37,888 bases of DNA from Nitrospirae bacterium GWC2_57_13 (GTDB lineage: Bacteria > Nitrospirota > UBA9217). Shown in pieces: positions 1 through 8,098 of the stretch. A program made the translations under genes and the position numbers. Where the stretch lies: positions 15,648 to 53,535 of the forward strand of contig MHDZ01000102.1 in NCBI GenBank assembly GCA_001805055.1, given 5' to 3'. The notes below the pieces were generated by a model. It worked only from the letters and a program-made list of their open reading frames with translations, searched no databases and was not told the origin of the DNA. The number at the start of each line of letters is the position of its first letter. Position 1 is the stretch's first letter.

Positions 1-1172
1 CCAAGGACATCCTGCATCCCGCCTATGATATCCTGCGCCACTTTGCCCAGCACAAGAAGGTCGTGGCCTACGGCGAGGTGGGGCTCGACTATTTCTATGA
101 GCATTCCATCCGCACGGTGCAGCAGCGGAAATTCCGCGACATGCTGCGCGAGGCCCGTGAGCTGAAGCTGCCGGTCATTGTTCACGACCGCGACGCTCAC
201 GAGGACACGGAGCGCATCATTGCCGAAGAGTGGTCGCCGGAGCTGGGCGGGGTGCTGCACTGCTATTCCGGCGACGCGACATTCGCCCAACGGATGATCG
301 ACCGCGGCTTCCATATCTCCATCGCGGGGCCCGTCACCTTTCCGAAGGCCGGGGCACTGCGCGAAATGGTGAAGCAGGTCCCCATCGAGCACATGCTGAT
401 CGAGACGGACGCGCCATACCTGGCGCCTCAGCCCGTGCGCGGCAAGCGCAACGAGCCCGCGTTCGTGCGCCACACTGCCGAGATGATCGCCGAGGTGAAG
501 GGCCTTTCCTTTGAGGACGTGGCGCGCATCACGGGATATAATGCCATGCAGCTCTTCGGGCTTGGTGAGCTTTCGAAGCAGGGTATGATCGCCTATCCCA
601 TCCGCAGTTCCCTCTACCTCAATATTACGAACCGCTGCACCGCAGCCTGCACCTTCTGCATCCGCTACCATACGGATTTCGTAAAAGGGCACAACCTCCG
701 GCTGAACGAGGAGCCGTCAGCCGCGCAGGTCATCGCCGCTGTCGGTGATCCGGCCCGGTATGACGAGGTCGTGTTCTGCGGCTACGGAGAACCGCTGCTC
801 CGGCTGGACGTGGTGAAGGCGGTGGCAACTGAAGTAAAGCGGCGGGGAGGGAAGATACGCATCGACACGAACGGCCACGGGAACCTCATCCATCAGCGGA
901 ACATCCTGCCTGAACTGGCCGGCCTGGTGGACGCCATGAGCGTCAGCCTGAACGCGCAGAATGCTGAGCTGTATGAGAAACTGACGCAGTCCAAGTTCGG
1001 CGCCGGCACCTATGTGGCGGTGAAGGAATTCATCAGCGAGGCAAAAAAATATATTCCCGACGTGGCAGTGACCGTGGTGACCGCCCCTGGCGTGGACGTG
1101 CAGGCCTGCCGGAAGACCGCCGATGAGCTCGGCGTCCGGCTCCGGGTGCGGGAGTACAATGTCGTGGGATAG
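1..1172 (+). CDS. TatD-family metal-dependent hydrolase fused to a radical SAM domain (5' end outside window)
   Basis: The reading frame is open from the left edge (first full codon at base 3), so the true start lies outside the window. The first ~190 visible residues are the C-terminal two thirds of a TatD-type TIM-barrel phosphoesterase/DNase: a GEVGLDY strand, VIVHDRDA, LHCYSG and IETDAPYLAP carry the metal-binding Glu, His and Asp residues. After a short linker starting near base 585 a radical SAM domain begins, with the CxxxCxxC cluster motif (NRCTAACTFC) and a following GYGEPLLR segment. TatD-associated radical SAM proteins are a known family, often encoded by a separate adjacent gene; here both parts share one frame with no stop between. 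The TatD half probably processes DNA or another phosphoester; the substrate of the radical SAM half is unknown. The fusion is seen directly, the function is inferred. Confidence 0.9.
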   Translation, partial: KDILHPAYDILRHFAQHKKVVAYGEVGLDYFYEHSIRTVQQRKFRDMLREARELKLPVIVHDRDAHEDTERIIAEEWSPELGGVLHCYSGDATFAQRMIDRGFHISIAGPVTFPKAGALREMVKQVPIEHMLIETDAPYLAPQPVRGKRNEPAFVRHTAEMIAEVKGLSFEDVARITGYNAMQLFGLGELSKQGMIAYPIRSSLYLNITNRCTAACTFCIRYHTDFVKGHNLRLNEEPSAAQVIAAVGDPARYDEVVFCGYGEPLLRLDVVKAVATEVKRRGGKIRIDTNGHGNLIHQRNILPELAGLVDAMSVSLNAQNAELYEKLTQSKFGAGTYVAVKEFISEAKKYIPDVAVTVVTAPGVDVQACRKTADELGVRLRVREYNVVG

Positions 1173-1511
1173 GAGGAGCCCTCCAGCAGATGCCGCTTCG
1201 GTCCGTTTTCCCGCCCTCTGAAATTGACTTTACCGCCTGTTTCGGTTAAAATCCCGCATTCGCGTTCATCCTGAAACCGCCGGCTGGGACGGGGAAAAAG
1301 CGGATAGCCTCTGATCCTGGAAACGGCGGTTGGACGCAGATTTTCGCTGGCACAACCAGGCATTCAGGCAGAAAGAGCCTTCACCCAAAAGGTGATACTT
1401 TTTCAGCGTCAAAAGAGTTTTTTATCTGTCGTTATCCGCTGTTCCAGATTTTATCCGCGTCCAACGTCTTTTTCAGGTTCATTTGTTCATTCCCTTTGAG
1501 GAGGGCCTGCC
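1173..1511 (+). other. Intergenic region and long leader of purH
   Basis: This 339-base stretch has no convincing gene. It holds the purH promoter (1224-1252), which leaves a leader of about 250 nt. The leader contains a small inverted repeat (TCACC/GGTGA around 1390) and an 'atccgcgtccaa' phrase at 1452-1464 that recurs near 26,036-26,050, which suggests a piece of a dispersed repeat. I could not match it to a known riboswitch by eye. Confidence 0.5.
1224..1252 (+). promoter_or_regulatory. Sigma70-type promoter for purH
   Basis: TTGACT (1224-1229), a 17-base spacer and TAAAAT (1247-1252) match the sigma70 consensus closely. Transcription would start near 1259, about 250 bases before the purH start. 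Confidence 0.6.
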
Positions 1512-3071
1512 GTGGGCAAAGTGTTGCGCGCGCTCATCAGTGTATCGCACAAGGAAGGCATTCTGGATTTTGCCAAGGGCCTGGCCAAGCTCGGCGTGGA
1601 GATCCTGTCCACAGGCGGAACAGCCAAACTCCTCAGGGACGGCGGCGTTCCCGTGAAGGACGTGTCGGAGTTCACGGGCTTCCCGGAGATGCTTGACGGC
1701 AGGGTGAAGACCCTGCACCCCAAGGTGCACGGCGGGCTGCTCGGCCGGCGGAGCAATCCGGAGCATGTGAAGCAGATGAAGCAGCACGGCATCGAGCCTA
1801 TCGACCTCGTGGTGGTGAACCTCTATCCTTTTGAGCAGACCGTGGCAAAGCCCGGGTGCCGCCTTGAGGACGCCATCGAGAATATCGACATCGGCGGGCC
1901 GACCATGCTCCGGTCAGCGGCGAAGAATTATACGGATGTGGCAGTAGTGGTGTCGCCCCGTGATTACAGCCGGGTTCTCGAAGAGCTCCAGAAAACCGGC
2001 GAGGTAGCGGCCAGGACCCGCTTTGATCTCTGCCGCACCGTGTTCCTCCATACGGCGCGGTACGACAGCGCCATATCAGCCTATCTGGATCAGCAGGTGC
2101 CGGAGGATGAGCGGACGCGGTTCCCGAACATTCTGACGCTCCAGTTCGAGAAGGTGCAGAACCTCCGCTACGGCGAGAACCCCCATCAGCAGGGCGCTTT
2201 TTACCGCGAGTTCGGCAGGAAGGAGCCGTCCGTGGCCGGGGCGAAGCAGCTCCAGGGCAAGGAAATGTCCTTCAATAATTATCTCGATGCAAACAGCGCC
2301 CTGGAACTGGTGAAAGAGTTCGACGGCGTCGCCGCGGTCATCATCAAGCACAATAATCCCTGCGGAGTTGCGGCCGCGGCATCGCAGGTGGAGGCCTATT
2401 GCGCGGCACGGGACTGCGATCCTGTCTCGGCCTTCGGCGGCGTGATCGCCTTTAACCGGATCGTGGACGCAGAAACGGCAAAGGAACTTGCTTCCACTTT
2501 TGTCGAAGTGGTGGTGGCCCCGGAGTTCGCCCCTGACGCCCTTGACGAGTTGAAAAAGAAGAAGGACCTGCGGCTTCTTGACATTGGACCGATGGTTTCA
2601 GGCGCGGCCGAGGGAATGGACCTGAAGAAGGTCGCGGGAGGTCTCATTTACCAGGACCGCGACCTCGGCAGGCTGGCGAACATCAGGTCCCTGGCGGTGC
2701 CCACAAAGCGGAAACCGACAGATGAGGAATACCGGGCACTGGAGTTCGCCTGGAAGGTCTGCAAGCACGTGAAGTCGAATGCCATCATCTTTGTTGCCGG
2801 GGAGCGGACGATCGGCATCGGCGCAGGCCAGATGAGCAGGCTCGATTCCGTGCGTCTCGCTGTCATGAAGGCGCGCTTCCCGCTCAAGGGGACGGCGCTT
2901 GCGTCCGACGCCTTTTTTCCCTTCCGCGACGGGCCGGACGAAGCTGCCAAGGCAGGCGTGACAACCATCATTCAGCCCGGCGGATCTATGCGGGACGAGG
3001 ATGTGATCAAGGCTGCTGATGAGAACGGGATTGCCATGGTGTTCACGGGCATGCGCCATTTCCGGCATTAG
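1512..3071 (+). CDS. purH: Bifunctional AICAR transformylase/IMP cyclohydrolase PurH
   Basis: PurH performs the last two steps of de novo purine synthesis in the cytosol: formyl transfer from 10-formyl-THF to AICAR, then cyclisation to IMP. The 519-residue product has the usual family length. Its N-terminal MGS-like cyclohydrolase domain shows [19 protein letters not shown] and the GGLLGRR segment; the C-terminal transformylase domain shows [10 protein letters not shown], the KHNNPCG motif and a C-terminal [10 protein letters not shown]. The start is GTG at 1512, placed 6 bases after a strong GAGGAGGG ribosome site (1498-1505). It is preceded by its own promoter and a long leader, and is followed closely by a TPR lipoprotein gene that may be co-transcribed. 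The family assignment is secure. Confidence 0.98.
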   Translation: MGKVLRALISVSHKEGILDFAKGLAKLGVEILSTGGTAKLLRDGGVPVKDVSEFTGFPEMLDGRVKTLHPKVHGGLLGRRSNPEHVKQMKQHGIEPIDLVVVNLYPFEQTVAKPGCRLEDAIENIDIGGPTMLRSAAKNYTDVAVVVSPRDYSRVLEELQKTGEVAARTRFDLCRTVFLHTARYDSAISAYLDQQVPEDERTRFPNILTLQFEKVQNLRYGENPHQQGAFYREFGRKEPSVAGAKQLQGKEMSFNNYLDANSALELVKEFDGVAAVIIKHNNPCGVAAAASQVEAYCAARDCDPVSAFGGVIAFNRIVDAETAKELASTFVEVVVAPEFAPDALDELKKKKDLRLLDIGPMVSGAAEGMDLKKVAGGLIYQDRDLGRLANIRSLAVPTKRKPTDEEYRALEFAWKVCKHVKSNAIIFVAGERTIGIGAGQMSRLDSVRLAVMKARFPLKGTALASDAFFPFRDGPDEAAKAGVTTIIQPGGSMRDEDVIKAADENGIAMVFTGMRHFRH

Positions 3072-3117
3072 AGGCCGTTCAGATATCCGCATGTCCTTTG
3101 CGGCTGGAGGCCGCGCT

Positions 3118-3693
3118 ATGAAACAGGTGATATACAATCTGCTGTTGACCGTTCTTCTGCCGTTCCTCCTGTTCGGGTGCAGCAGGAACGACACCAACAC
3201 GAAAGCTTCGGCAGACGCTGAAGGGTCCGGCGCGGCAACAGAAGCGAAAGCGCCCTATTATCCCGGCCTCATCCAGGAGTACGAGTCGCTTCTTGTTCAG
3301 GACCCGAAGAACCTTGCGGCCATCATCGCGCTGGGAAACGCCTATTATGACAGCGGGCAGTGGGAGCAGGCCGTGGGCGTCTATGAGCGCGCGCTGGCAC
3401 TGGACCCGCGGAATGCCGATGTCCGGAGCGACAGGGGGACCGCCTACCGGAACATGGGCCTGCCTGACAAGGCTATTGCCGAATATCGCGCCACGCTTAA
3501 ATACGAACCGGGCCATCAGGGAGCCCGTTACCATCTCGGCGTTGTTTATGCCTATGATAAGAAAGATTATGCGGAGGCGATCCATGTATGGGAAGACCTC
3601 CTTCGCATCGCCCCGAACCATCCCCAGTCGGAAAGCATGCGGTCCTGCATCGTGACGTTCAGAAAAGTGGTCAAGAAGGACGACGAGAAATGA
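3118..3693 (+). CDS. TPR-repeat lipoprotein
   Basis: The 191-residue product starts with a lipoprotein signal peptide: MKQ, a hydrophobic stretch, then the lipobox LFGC with Cys21, so it should be lipid-anchored in the cell envelope. After a polar, Ala/Thr-rich linker come about three tetratricopeptide repeats (from about residue 55 to 170), recognisable by the NAYYDSGQWEQAVGVYERAL, YRNMGLPDKAIAEYR and YAYDKKDYAEAIHVWEDLL type helices. An earlier in-frame ATG at 3019 lies inside purH and would bury the signal peptide, so the ATG at 3118 is preferred. The next gene starts inside its stop codon (ATGA overlap at 3690), which indicates translational coupling. It is probably a scaffold for envelope protein complexes; the partner is unknown. 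Confidence 0.85.
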   Translation: MKQVIYNLLLTVLLPFLLFGCSRNDTNTKASADAEGSGAATEAKAPYYPGLIQEYESLLVQDPKNLAAIIALGNAYYDSGQWEQAVGVYERALALDPRNADVRSDRGTAYRNMGLPDKAIAEYRATLKYEPGHQGARYHLGVVYAYDKKDYAEAIHVWEDLLRIAPNHPQSESMRSCIVTFRKVVKKDDEK

Positions 3694-3947
3694 TCCGGTA
3701 TCTTCTGCTCTTTTTTCTGGGTCTGCTGGTATACTATTCCCTAAGGACGGCCCTCAGTCCCGCCTCACGGAGCAGCGGGCGGAAGCAGCGGCAGCAGCGC
3801 ATGACGGGTCAGGATATGGTGCTCGATCCTGAGTGTAATACCTATGTCGTGAAGGAACGGGCTGTGGCGCGGCGGATGCATGGCGAGGTCATGTATTTCT
3901 GCAGCGATTCCTGCGCCCGGAAGCACGAGGAAAAAGACCGCTCCTGA
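3690..3947 (+). CDS. Small membrane-anchored YHS-like protein
   Basis: This 85-residue protein begins with one transmembrane helix (about residues 3-20, rich in Leu/Phe), followed by a basic stretch (SSGRKQRQQR) and a C-terminal metal-ribbon-like domain: MVLDPECNTYV, then FCSDSCARKHEE. The pattern DPxC with a later FCSxxC resembles YHS-type and related short domains found at the end of many small membrane proteins. The start overlaps the TPR lipoprotein stop by ATGA, so the two are probably translated together. The specific function is unknown; metal binding by the three cysteines is inference. A longer open frame starting at 3588 overlaps the upstream gene and lacks support. Confidence 0.75.
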   Translation: MIRYLLLFFLGLLVYYSLRTALSPASRSSGRKQRQQRMTGQDMVLDPECNTYVVKERAVARRMHGEVMYFCSDSCARKHEEKDRS

Positions 3948-3980
3948 AGCGGTCCTTCGGGTAGAGAGAAGCGGGCGGAT

Positions 3981-4595
3981 ATGGTATATCTCAGGCTGCT
4001 GGTGCTTTCTTTTCTGGTGGGCGCCATCCCTCCGGCAACGGGTATTCATTCAGAATTCGCGCCGCTGCCGGGCCTTGCTTCTGAGCTGGCGCTGTATGAC
4101 GGCGATTTGAGCATTGTGATCCAGAAATCGCGGTATGTGCTCACGCTGTACAAAGGCCGCAGGCCGGTAAAAAGCTACCGGCCCGTCTTCGGCAAGGGCT
4201 ATGCTGACGGCGACAAAATGCGCATGGGCGACAAACGAACGCCCGAAGGCGCATTTTTTATCTGCAGCATGAATCACAGCAAGCGGTTCTATAAGTTCAT
4301 GGGGCTGAGCTATCCCGGCAGGGAGCATGCCGATCGCGGCCTGGCCCAGGGCTTGATCTCCCGCGCCGAGTACGAAAGCATTGTCGCCTCGCTGGACGGG
4401 GGACGCCAGCCGTCCTGGGATACCAGGCTCGGCGGCGCCGTGGGCATCCACGGGAGGATGCTGGGAGACGCGGCCCCCCACCGGGATACCCTCCGGCGAA
4501 ACTGGACAGATGGCTGCATTGCCCTGACGAACGCCGATGTAGACGAAATATTCAGCGTTGTCAGCATCGGCACACCGGTGTATATTGTTCCATGA
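3981..4595 (+). CDS. L,D-transpeptidase (YkuD family), exported
   Basis: L,D-transpeptidases cross-link peptidoglycan stem peptides or attach proteins to them in the periplasm. The 204-residue protein has an N-terminal hydrophobic signal segment (residues 2-20) and one YkuD domain: SIVIQKSRYVLTLYKG (about 44-59), a GDKRTPEGAF strand, and the catalytic block with His157 in GIHGR and nucleophile Cys179 in NWTDGCIAL. No substrate-binding repeats such as LysM are seen. The gene follows the YHS-like gene after 33 bases and overlaps the GlcF-like gene by ATGA at 4592, so it sits inside an apparent operon. The family is certain; whether it acts on the wall or on a lipoprotein is unknown. Confidence 0.93.
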   Translation: MVYLRLLVLSFLVGAIPPATGIHSEFAPLPGLASELALYDGDLSIVIQKSRYVLTLYKGRRPVKSYRPVFGKGYADGDKMRMGDKRTPEGAFFICSMNHSKRFYKFMGLSYPGREHADRGLAQGLISRAEYESIVASLDGGRQPSWDTRLGGAVGIHGRMLGDAAPHRDTLRRNWTDGCIALTNADVDEIFSVVSIGTPVYIVP

Positions 4596-5857
4596 TCCTG
4601 TCCCGCCGAAGATCATCGCAGGTCCGACCATCCCTCGATCAATACCGGAGCGAGCTTAACCGCTGTGTGCGCTGCGGTTCCTGCAGGGCTGTCTGCCCTC
4701 CTGCTCTGCACCAGAAGAGCGAGTCCTACGCGGCCCGCGGTCGGCTGGCCCTGATCCGGGCTGTGCTGGAAGGCCGGCTTGCGCTGTCTGATGCCTATCG
4801 GGACCGTCTCGTCACCTGCGCCGGCTGTCTGGCCTGCGAGGACGCCTGTCCGAGCGGCGTGCCTGTTGCGGCCATCATCCAGGCGGCAAAAGAGCAGGCT
4901 GTGGAGGAGGCAGGCCCGGACCTGATACGTTCTGTTGTGGGCCGTGTTCTGAAGAGTCCCGGCGTACTTCGGTCCCTGGCCTGGCTCGCGCCCCTGGCGC
5001 TGCGGATTGGACGTGCAGGCGGCGAAGGCAGGATGTTGGCGCGGGAGCATCGAGCCGGGAGCAGCGAAGGAGGTCTTTCGGAGGATGTTCCAGCCCCCGG
5101 CCCCCGAAAACGCGTTATTTTTTTCCCGGGCTGTGCGGTAAGTTCCTTTCAGCGAGACGTGGCCCGCTCTACGGTCTCGGTGCTGACACGTCTGGGGTAC
5201 GATGTGGTCATCCCGAAGGACGCGCCCTGCTGCGGCAAGCCGCTCCTGTCCTTGGGCGACCGCGCCGGAGCAGAGGAACTCGCTGCAAGGACAGCGTCCC
5301 TTTTTTCCGCACTCGGCGCGGATCTCGTGGTAACGGCCTGCGCATCCTGCGGCTTGACTTTTAAAAAGGAATATCCTACACTGCTGCCGCCTGAAGCCGG
5401 AATGCCCGCCGTGCTGGACATCCACGAGATCCTTTCTGAAGGCCTTCCGGGCCGTTTCCTCGCCCCCCTGGAACTGCGCGTGACCTGGCATGAGCCATGC
5501 CATCTCGGCAGGGGCCAGGGGCTTTCGGGTCTGGCGCGGCACGTCCTGCGCTCCGTGCCCGGGGTAGAGCTTCTTGAGATGAAGCATGCGGACCAGTGCT
5601 GCGGTTTCGGCGGAGTGATGCGCATCACCCACCACGGAATTTCGGAAGGCATCGGGCAGCGCAAGGCCCGCGATATCATTGCCACGGGCGCTGCGGCCGC
5701 TGTCACGGGCTGTCCGGGGTGCAGTATGCAGATCGCCGATGCATTGCGACGCGCGGGTGCTGATATTGAGGTGTTTCATACGGTGCAGGTCATCGAAGCG
5801 TCTCTGGCCTGCGCCGGTCAAGTGAAGGAGCCTGCGGCAGCGGCCATTTCCCGCTGA
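4592..5857 (+). CDS. GlcF-like (Fe-S)-binding oxidoreductase subunit
   Basis: The 421-residue protein has two 4Fe-4S motifs near its N terminus (Cys25, 28, 31, 35 and Cys76, 79, 82, 86) and two C-terminal cysteine-rich CCG domains with APCCGKPLL and QCCGFGGV. This is the layout of GlcF, the Fe-S subunit of glycolate oxidase, and of related lactate/glycerol-3-phosphate dehydrogenase subunits (LutA, GlpC). These pass electrons from a flavoprotein partner to the quinone pool. No FAD-binding GlcD-type gene is adjacent in the window, so the partner and substrate are unknown. The ATG overlaps the stop of the L,D-transpeptidase gene by four bases, implying coupled translation. A small hairpin (5903-5922) follows the gene. 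Confidence 0.9.
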   Translation: MILSRRRSSQVRPSLDQYRSELNRCVRCGSCRAVCPPALHQKSESYAARGRLALIRAVLEGRLALSDAYRDRLVTCAGCLACEDACPSGVPVAAIIQAAKEQAVEEAGPDLIRSVVGRVLKSPGVLRSLAWLAPLALRIGRAGGEGRMLAREHRAGSSEGGLSEDVPAPGPRKRVIFFPGCAVSSFQRDVARSTVSVLTRLGYDVVIPKDAPCCGKPLLSLGDRAGAEELAARTASLFSALGADLVVTACASCGLTFKKEYPTLLPPEAGMPAVLDIHEILSEGLPGRFLAPLELRVTWHEPCHLGRGQGLSGLARHVLRSVPGVELLEMKHADQCCGFGGVMRITHHGISEGIGQRKARDIIATGAAAAVTGCPGCSMQIADALRRAGADIEVFHTVQVIEASLACAGQVKEPAAAAISR

Positions 5858-5902
5858 CAAGGGCGGAAGCGATTCAATTTCGGAATGATCTAACAGGCAA
5901 CG

Positions 5903-5922
5903 AGGGGCAAATAATTGCCCTT
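5903..5922 (+). terminator. Weak hairpin between the GlcF-like gene and the transaldolase gene
   Basis: An AGGGGCAA/TTGCCCTT hairpin with a four-base loop is followed by a short CTCAATTTT stretch. It could be a weak terminator for the upstream operon or a leader structure for the transaldolase gene. Confidence 0.35.
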
Positions 5923-5953
5923 CTCAATTTTGCAGAACGGAAAGGACGGAAGG

Positions 5954-6601
5954 ATGAAATTTTTTATCGACACGGCCAATGTGAAAGAGATCCGCGAAGC
6001 AGCAAGCCTCGGAGTGGTTGACGGCGTCACCACCAATCCCTCGCTCATCGCAAAGGAAGGCAGGGACTTCAAGCAGGTGATCGAAGAGATCTGTTCCATC
6101 GTCGACGGCCCCATAAGCGCCGAGGCTGTGAGCCTCGAAGCCGACAAGATGGTGGCTGAAGGTGAAGGGCTTGCAAAGATACACAAGAACGTGGTGGTGA
6201 AGCTGCCCATGACGAAGGACGGACTGAAGGCGACAAAGAAACTGGCGGACAAGGGCATCAAGGTGAACATGACCCTGGTGTTCTCACCCACCCAGGCGCT
6301 GCTGGCCGCAAAGGTCGGCGCGGCCTATGTGAGCCCTTTTGTGGGCAGGCTCGACGATATCAGCCACTACGGCATGGACCTGGTTCGTCAGATCGTCACG
6401 ATCTACGAGAACTACGGGTACGACACGGAGGTCATCGTTGCAAGCGTGCGGAACCCCCTGCACGTTCTGGATGCGGCGCTTGCAGGCGCGCACATCTCCA
6501 CGATCCCCTTCTCGGTGATCGACCAGCTCGTGAAGCACCCGCTTACGGACATCGGGGTCGAGAAGTTCCTGGCAGACTGGAAAAAGCTGGAGAAGAAGTA
6601 G
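5954..6601 (+). CDS. Transaldolase / fructose-6-phosphate aldolase-like protein (FSA/TalC type)
   Basis: This 215-residue cytosolic enzyme belongs to the short transaldolase family (FSA/TalC/MipB), which transfers or cleaves three-carbon keto units in the pentose phosphate network. Diagnostic segments are [12 protein letters not shown] at the N terminus, GVTTNPSLI, the Schiff-base lysine Lys83 in VVKLPMT, the [11 protein letters not shown] strand and [10 protein letters not shown]. The length fits this subfamily and not the ~320-residue TalB type. The start ATG at 5954 directly follows a GGACGGAAGG ribosome site. It stands alone, downstream of the GlcF-like gene by about 95 bases. Sequence alone does not separate transaldolase from fructose-6-phosphate aldolase activity. 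Confidence 0.93.
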   Translation: MKFFIDTANVKEIREAASLGVVDGVTTNPSLIAKEGRDFKQVIEEICSIVDGPISAEAVSLEADKMVAEGEGLAKIHKNVVVKLPMTKDGLKATKKLADKGIKVNMTLVFSPTQALLAAKVGAAYVSPFVGRLDDISHYGMDLVRQIVTIYENYGYDTEVIVASVRNPLHVLDAALAGAHISTIPFSVIDQLVKHPLTDIGVEKFLADWKKLEKK

Positions 6602-6617
6602 CCGAGAAGATACTGCA

Positions 6618-6641
6618 GCGACGCGGTGACGCGGCGACGCG
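6618..6641 (+). repeat. Tandem 8-base repeat (gcgacgcg-type, three units)
   Basis: Three tandem octamers GCGACGCG, GTGACGCG and GCGACGCG lie between the transaldolase and FmdB genes. A partly complementary stretch (gtcgccacgtctcc) follows at about 6669-6682, so the spacer may fold. It resembles short intergenic repeat filler. Confidence 0.5.
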
Positions 6642-6707
6642 GAGAGGGCGGACAGTCTCATTCCCCCTGTCGCCACGTCTCCCTTTCCCCTTGTCTGGTT
6701 GTACACT

Positions 6708-6929
6708 ATGCCCATATTCGAATACCATTGCAATGCCTGCGGGGCTGATTTCGAGAAGCTCGTTTTCGGCTCGAATCCCGATGTGACGTGCGACCAGTGC
6801 GGTTCCGGAGACGTTCATAAGCGTCTGTCACGCTTCGGCATGGGCAGGTCCGCTGCCGGTTCATCTTCGGCCGGGTCCGGTTCGGGCTGCGGCGGTTGTT
6901 CCGCATCAAGCTGCGCAGGCTGCAAGTAG
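6708..6929 (+). CDS. FmdB-family zinc ribbon protein
   Basis: The 73-residue product starts MPIFEYHCNACG, the hallmark of the FmdB/CxxC_CxxC_SSSS regulatory-protein family. Cys8/Cys11 and Cys28/Cys31 form a rubredoxin-like zinc ribbon, and the tail is a Ser/Gly-rich linker ending in a second cysteine cluster (CGGCSASSCAGC). Family members are small putative regulators, first linked to formamidase and amidase expression, but their mechanism is poorly defined. ATG at 6708 is chosen because it gives the family-typical first residues. It ends before a strong bidirectional terminator. Confidence 0.88.
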   Translation: MPIFEYHCNACGADFEKLVFGSNPDVTCDQCGSGDVHKRLSRFGMGRSAAGSSSAGSGSGCGGCSASSCAGCK

Positions 6930-6945
6930 GCGTTCGGGAAACGGA

Positions 6946-6993
6946 AAAAAACAATATGCCTGCTCAGGGATCTGAGCGGGCATATTGTTTTTC
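6946..6993. terminator. Bidirectional rho-independent terminator
   Basis: A long hairpin, AACAATATGCCTGCTCAG paired with CTGAGCGGGCATATTGTT around a GGAT loop, has A-runs on its left and T-runs on its right. It serves both the FmdB gene (+) and the convergent barrel gene (-). Confidence 0.85.
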
Positions 6994-7020
6994 AGGAAGA
7001 GAGGACTGAGCAGTCAGGCC

Positions 7021-7656
7021 TTATCTGTCCCCAAGGCTTCTGATGATGAGGGCAAAGGTTACATAGGCGTGGTCTTCATCGCCGTCGTAGTCGGTCCAGT
7101 TATGGGTCACCGGAGAGTCTCCTTCACCGACGTAATTCATCAGCGAGTAGCCGCCTTTCAGCGCAAGGGTCAGTTGGCCTGGGAAGTTGATGTTCAGGCC
7201 AATAGCCGCGCCGACACCAAAGCCAAAGACATCCAGGTCGGCCTGCGGATCATTTGTCAGAGCGCCGTCCATCCAGGTCATGCGTATTTCCGGACCCACC
7301 CAGAAGCGAAGCATAGGGCTCAGCTGCGTGCCGAAGCCGAAGGTATGATTCATGGCAAAGCCGTCGACCTCCATGGCCAGACCTGCTGCGGTAAAATTCT
7401 TGAATGTTGCTTCAGCTTTGGTGAACTCGAAGCGGTAGTTGAACATCCGTTCCTTTGCCACGTTCGTATCAAAAACAATCCCAAAACCACTGTGCTCTGC
7501 GTCAGTACTGAATGAGTTGACAACCCAATCGGACGTCCAATCGATAGTGTTGTTGCCGGTGGTTGCCACGAGGCCGAAGCCTGCGGCCGCAGCGGGCAGG
7601 GCACTGTAAAGTGAAACAAGCAAAGCTGTCGCGATGGTGAAAATTACCCTTTTCAT
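7021..7656 (-). CDS. Exported, probable outer-membrane beta-barrel protein
   Basis: The 211-residue protein starts with a clear Sec signal peptide (MKRVIFTIATALLVSL, then an ALPAAAA cleavage region). The mature part alternates aromatic/hydrophobic and polar residues, contains many Gly, Phe, Asn and Trp residues, and ends in alternating strands (HAYVTFALIIRSLGDR), typical of small outer-membrane barrels with about eight strands. The C-terminal residue is not the usual aromatic, which is a weak point. An AAAGGAGA ribosome site precedes the ATG and a sigma70-like promoter lies upstream at 7695-7724. It is transcribed alone and ends at a shared terminator. No specific family was recognised. Confidence 0.8.
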   Translation of the reverse strand: MKRVIFTIATALLVSLYSALPAAAAGFGLVATTGNNTIDWTSDWVVNSFSTDAEHSGFGIVFDTNVAKERMFNYRFEFTKAEATFKNFTAAGLAMEVDGFAMNHTFGFGTQLSPMLRFWVGPEIRMTWMDGALTNDPQADLDVFGFGVGAAIGLNINFPGQLTLALKGGYSLMNYVGEGDSPVTHNWTDYDGDEDHAYVTFALIIRSLGDR

Positions 7657-7694
7657 GAGCGTTCTCCTTTGAATTTAGATTGGGCCGATTACTA

Positions 7695-7724
7695 ACTATA
7701 GCATAGAACTTCTGACCTGTTCAA
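7695..7724 (-). promoter_or_regulatory. Sigma70-like promoter of the barrel gene
   Basis: On the minus strand TTGAAC (7724-7719), an 18-base spacer and TATAGT (7700-7695) lie about 40 bases upstream of the ATG at 7656. Confidence 0.5.
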
Positions 7725-7849
7725 TGATTTTTTAGCTGGGCGTTGATCGAGTGCCGAAGGCCATCGGCTCAGGAGGCTTGCCCGGTCTGTCTGGATACAC
7801 CAAAAATCCGTGAGCGCAACAGGCTGAAAAACCAGCAGAATAACCCGAT

Positions 7850-7877
7850 TTGACAAAATAAAATTACGCGCTATAGT
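7850..7877 (+). promoter_or_regulatory. Strong sigma70 promoter upstream of pilT
   Basis: TTGACA (7850-7855), a 16-base spacer and TATAGT (7872-7877) form a near-consensus promoter. It points to pilT about 220 bases downstream; the intervening leader carries the palindrome pair at 8036-8085. Confidence 0.6.
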
Positions 7878-8035
7878 TTCTGAAGGCTTTGGCAATGGAC
7901 TTCGTTTCGACGGTTGCTCGTATTTGTGGTTGCTGCCTCGTTGCTCCGCCTGCCCCAGGGAGTTCCTCATGCTCTATCAGCACTCCGGAGGCGTTCACCC
8001 GGTTCTCGTTGCTGCTTTTGCGGCGTTGCGTGAGA

Positions 8036-8085
8036 CAATAAAAGGGACAGTCCCCCTGAGACTAAAGGGGACAGTCCCTTTATTG
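8036..8085. repeat. GGGACAGTCCC palindrome pair, copy A
   Basis: CAATAAAAGGGACAGTCCCC and GGGGACAGTCCCTTTATTG are inverted arms around a short spacer. Each arm also contains the 11-base odd-centre palindrome GGGACAGTCCC. Three related pairs are at 12264-12300, 14034-14076 and 25857-25895. This copy ends directly at the pilT ribosome site (GAAAGGAAGG). Confidence 0.8.
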
Positions 8086-8098
8086 AAAGGAAGGACCT

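Larger units (their letters stand above)
7657..8098. other. Intergenic region with divergent promoters and a palindrome pair
   Basis: These 442 bases separate the barrel gene and pilT and hold no convincing gene. They contain promoters facing both ways (7695-7724 minus, 7850-7877 plus) and one GGGACAGTCCC palindrome pair (8036-8085) just before the pilT ribosome site. Short open frames here have no family features. Confidence 0.5.

Noticed and set aside
1259-1497. A riboswitch in the purH leader
   Set aside because: I could not identify conserved purine, PreQ1 or THF riboswitch core sequences; only a small hairpin is visible.
3928-3960. Hairpin at the end of the YHS-like gene as a terminator
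   Set aside because: The GACCGC/GCGGTC stem lacks a T-run and the next gene follows after only 33 bases, so read-through is more likely.
4613-5860. A 415-codon open frame on the minus strand
   Set aside because: It is fully antisense to the GlcF-like gene, whose cysteine motifs are unmistakable; long antisense frames are common in GC-rich genes.
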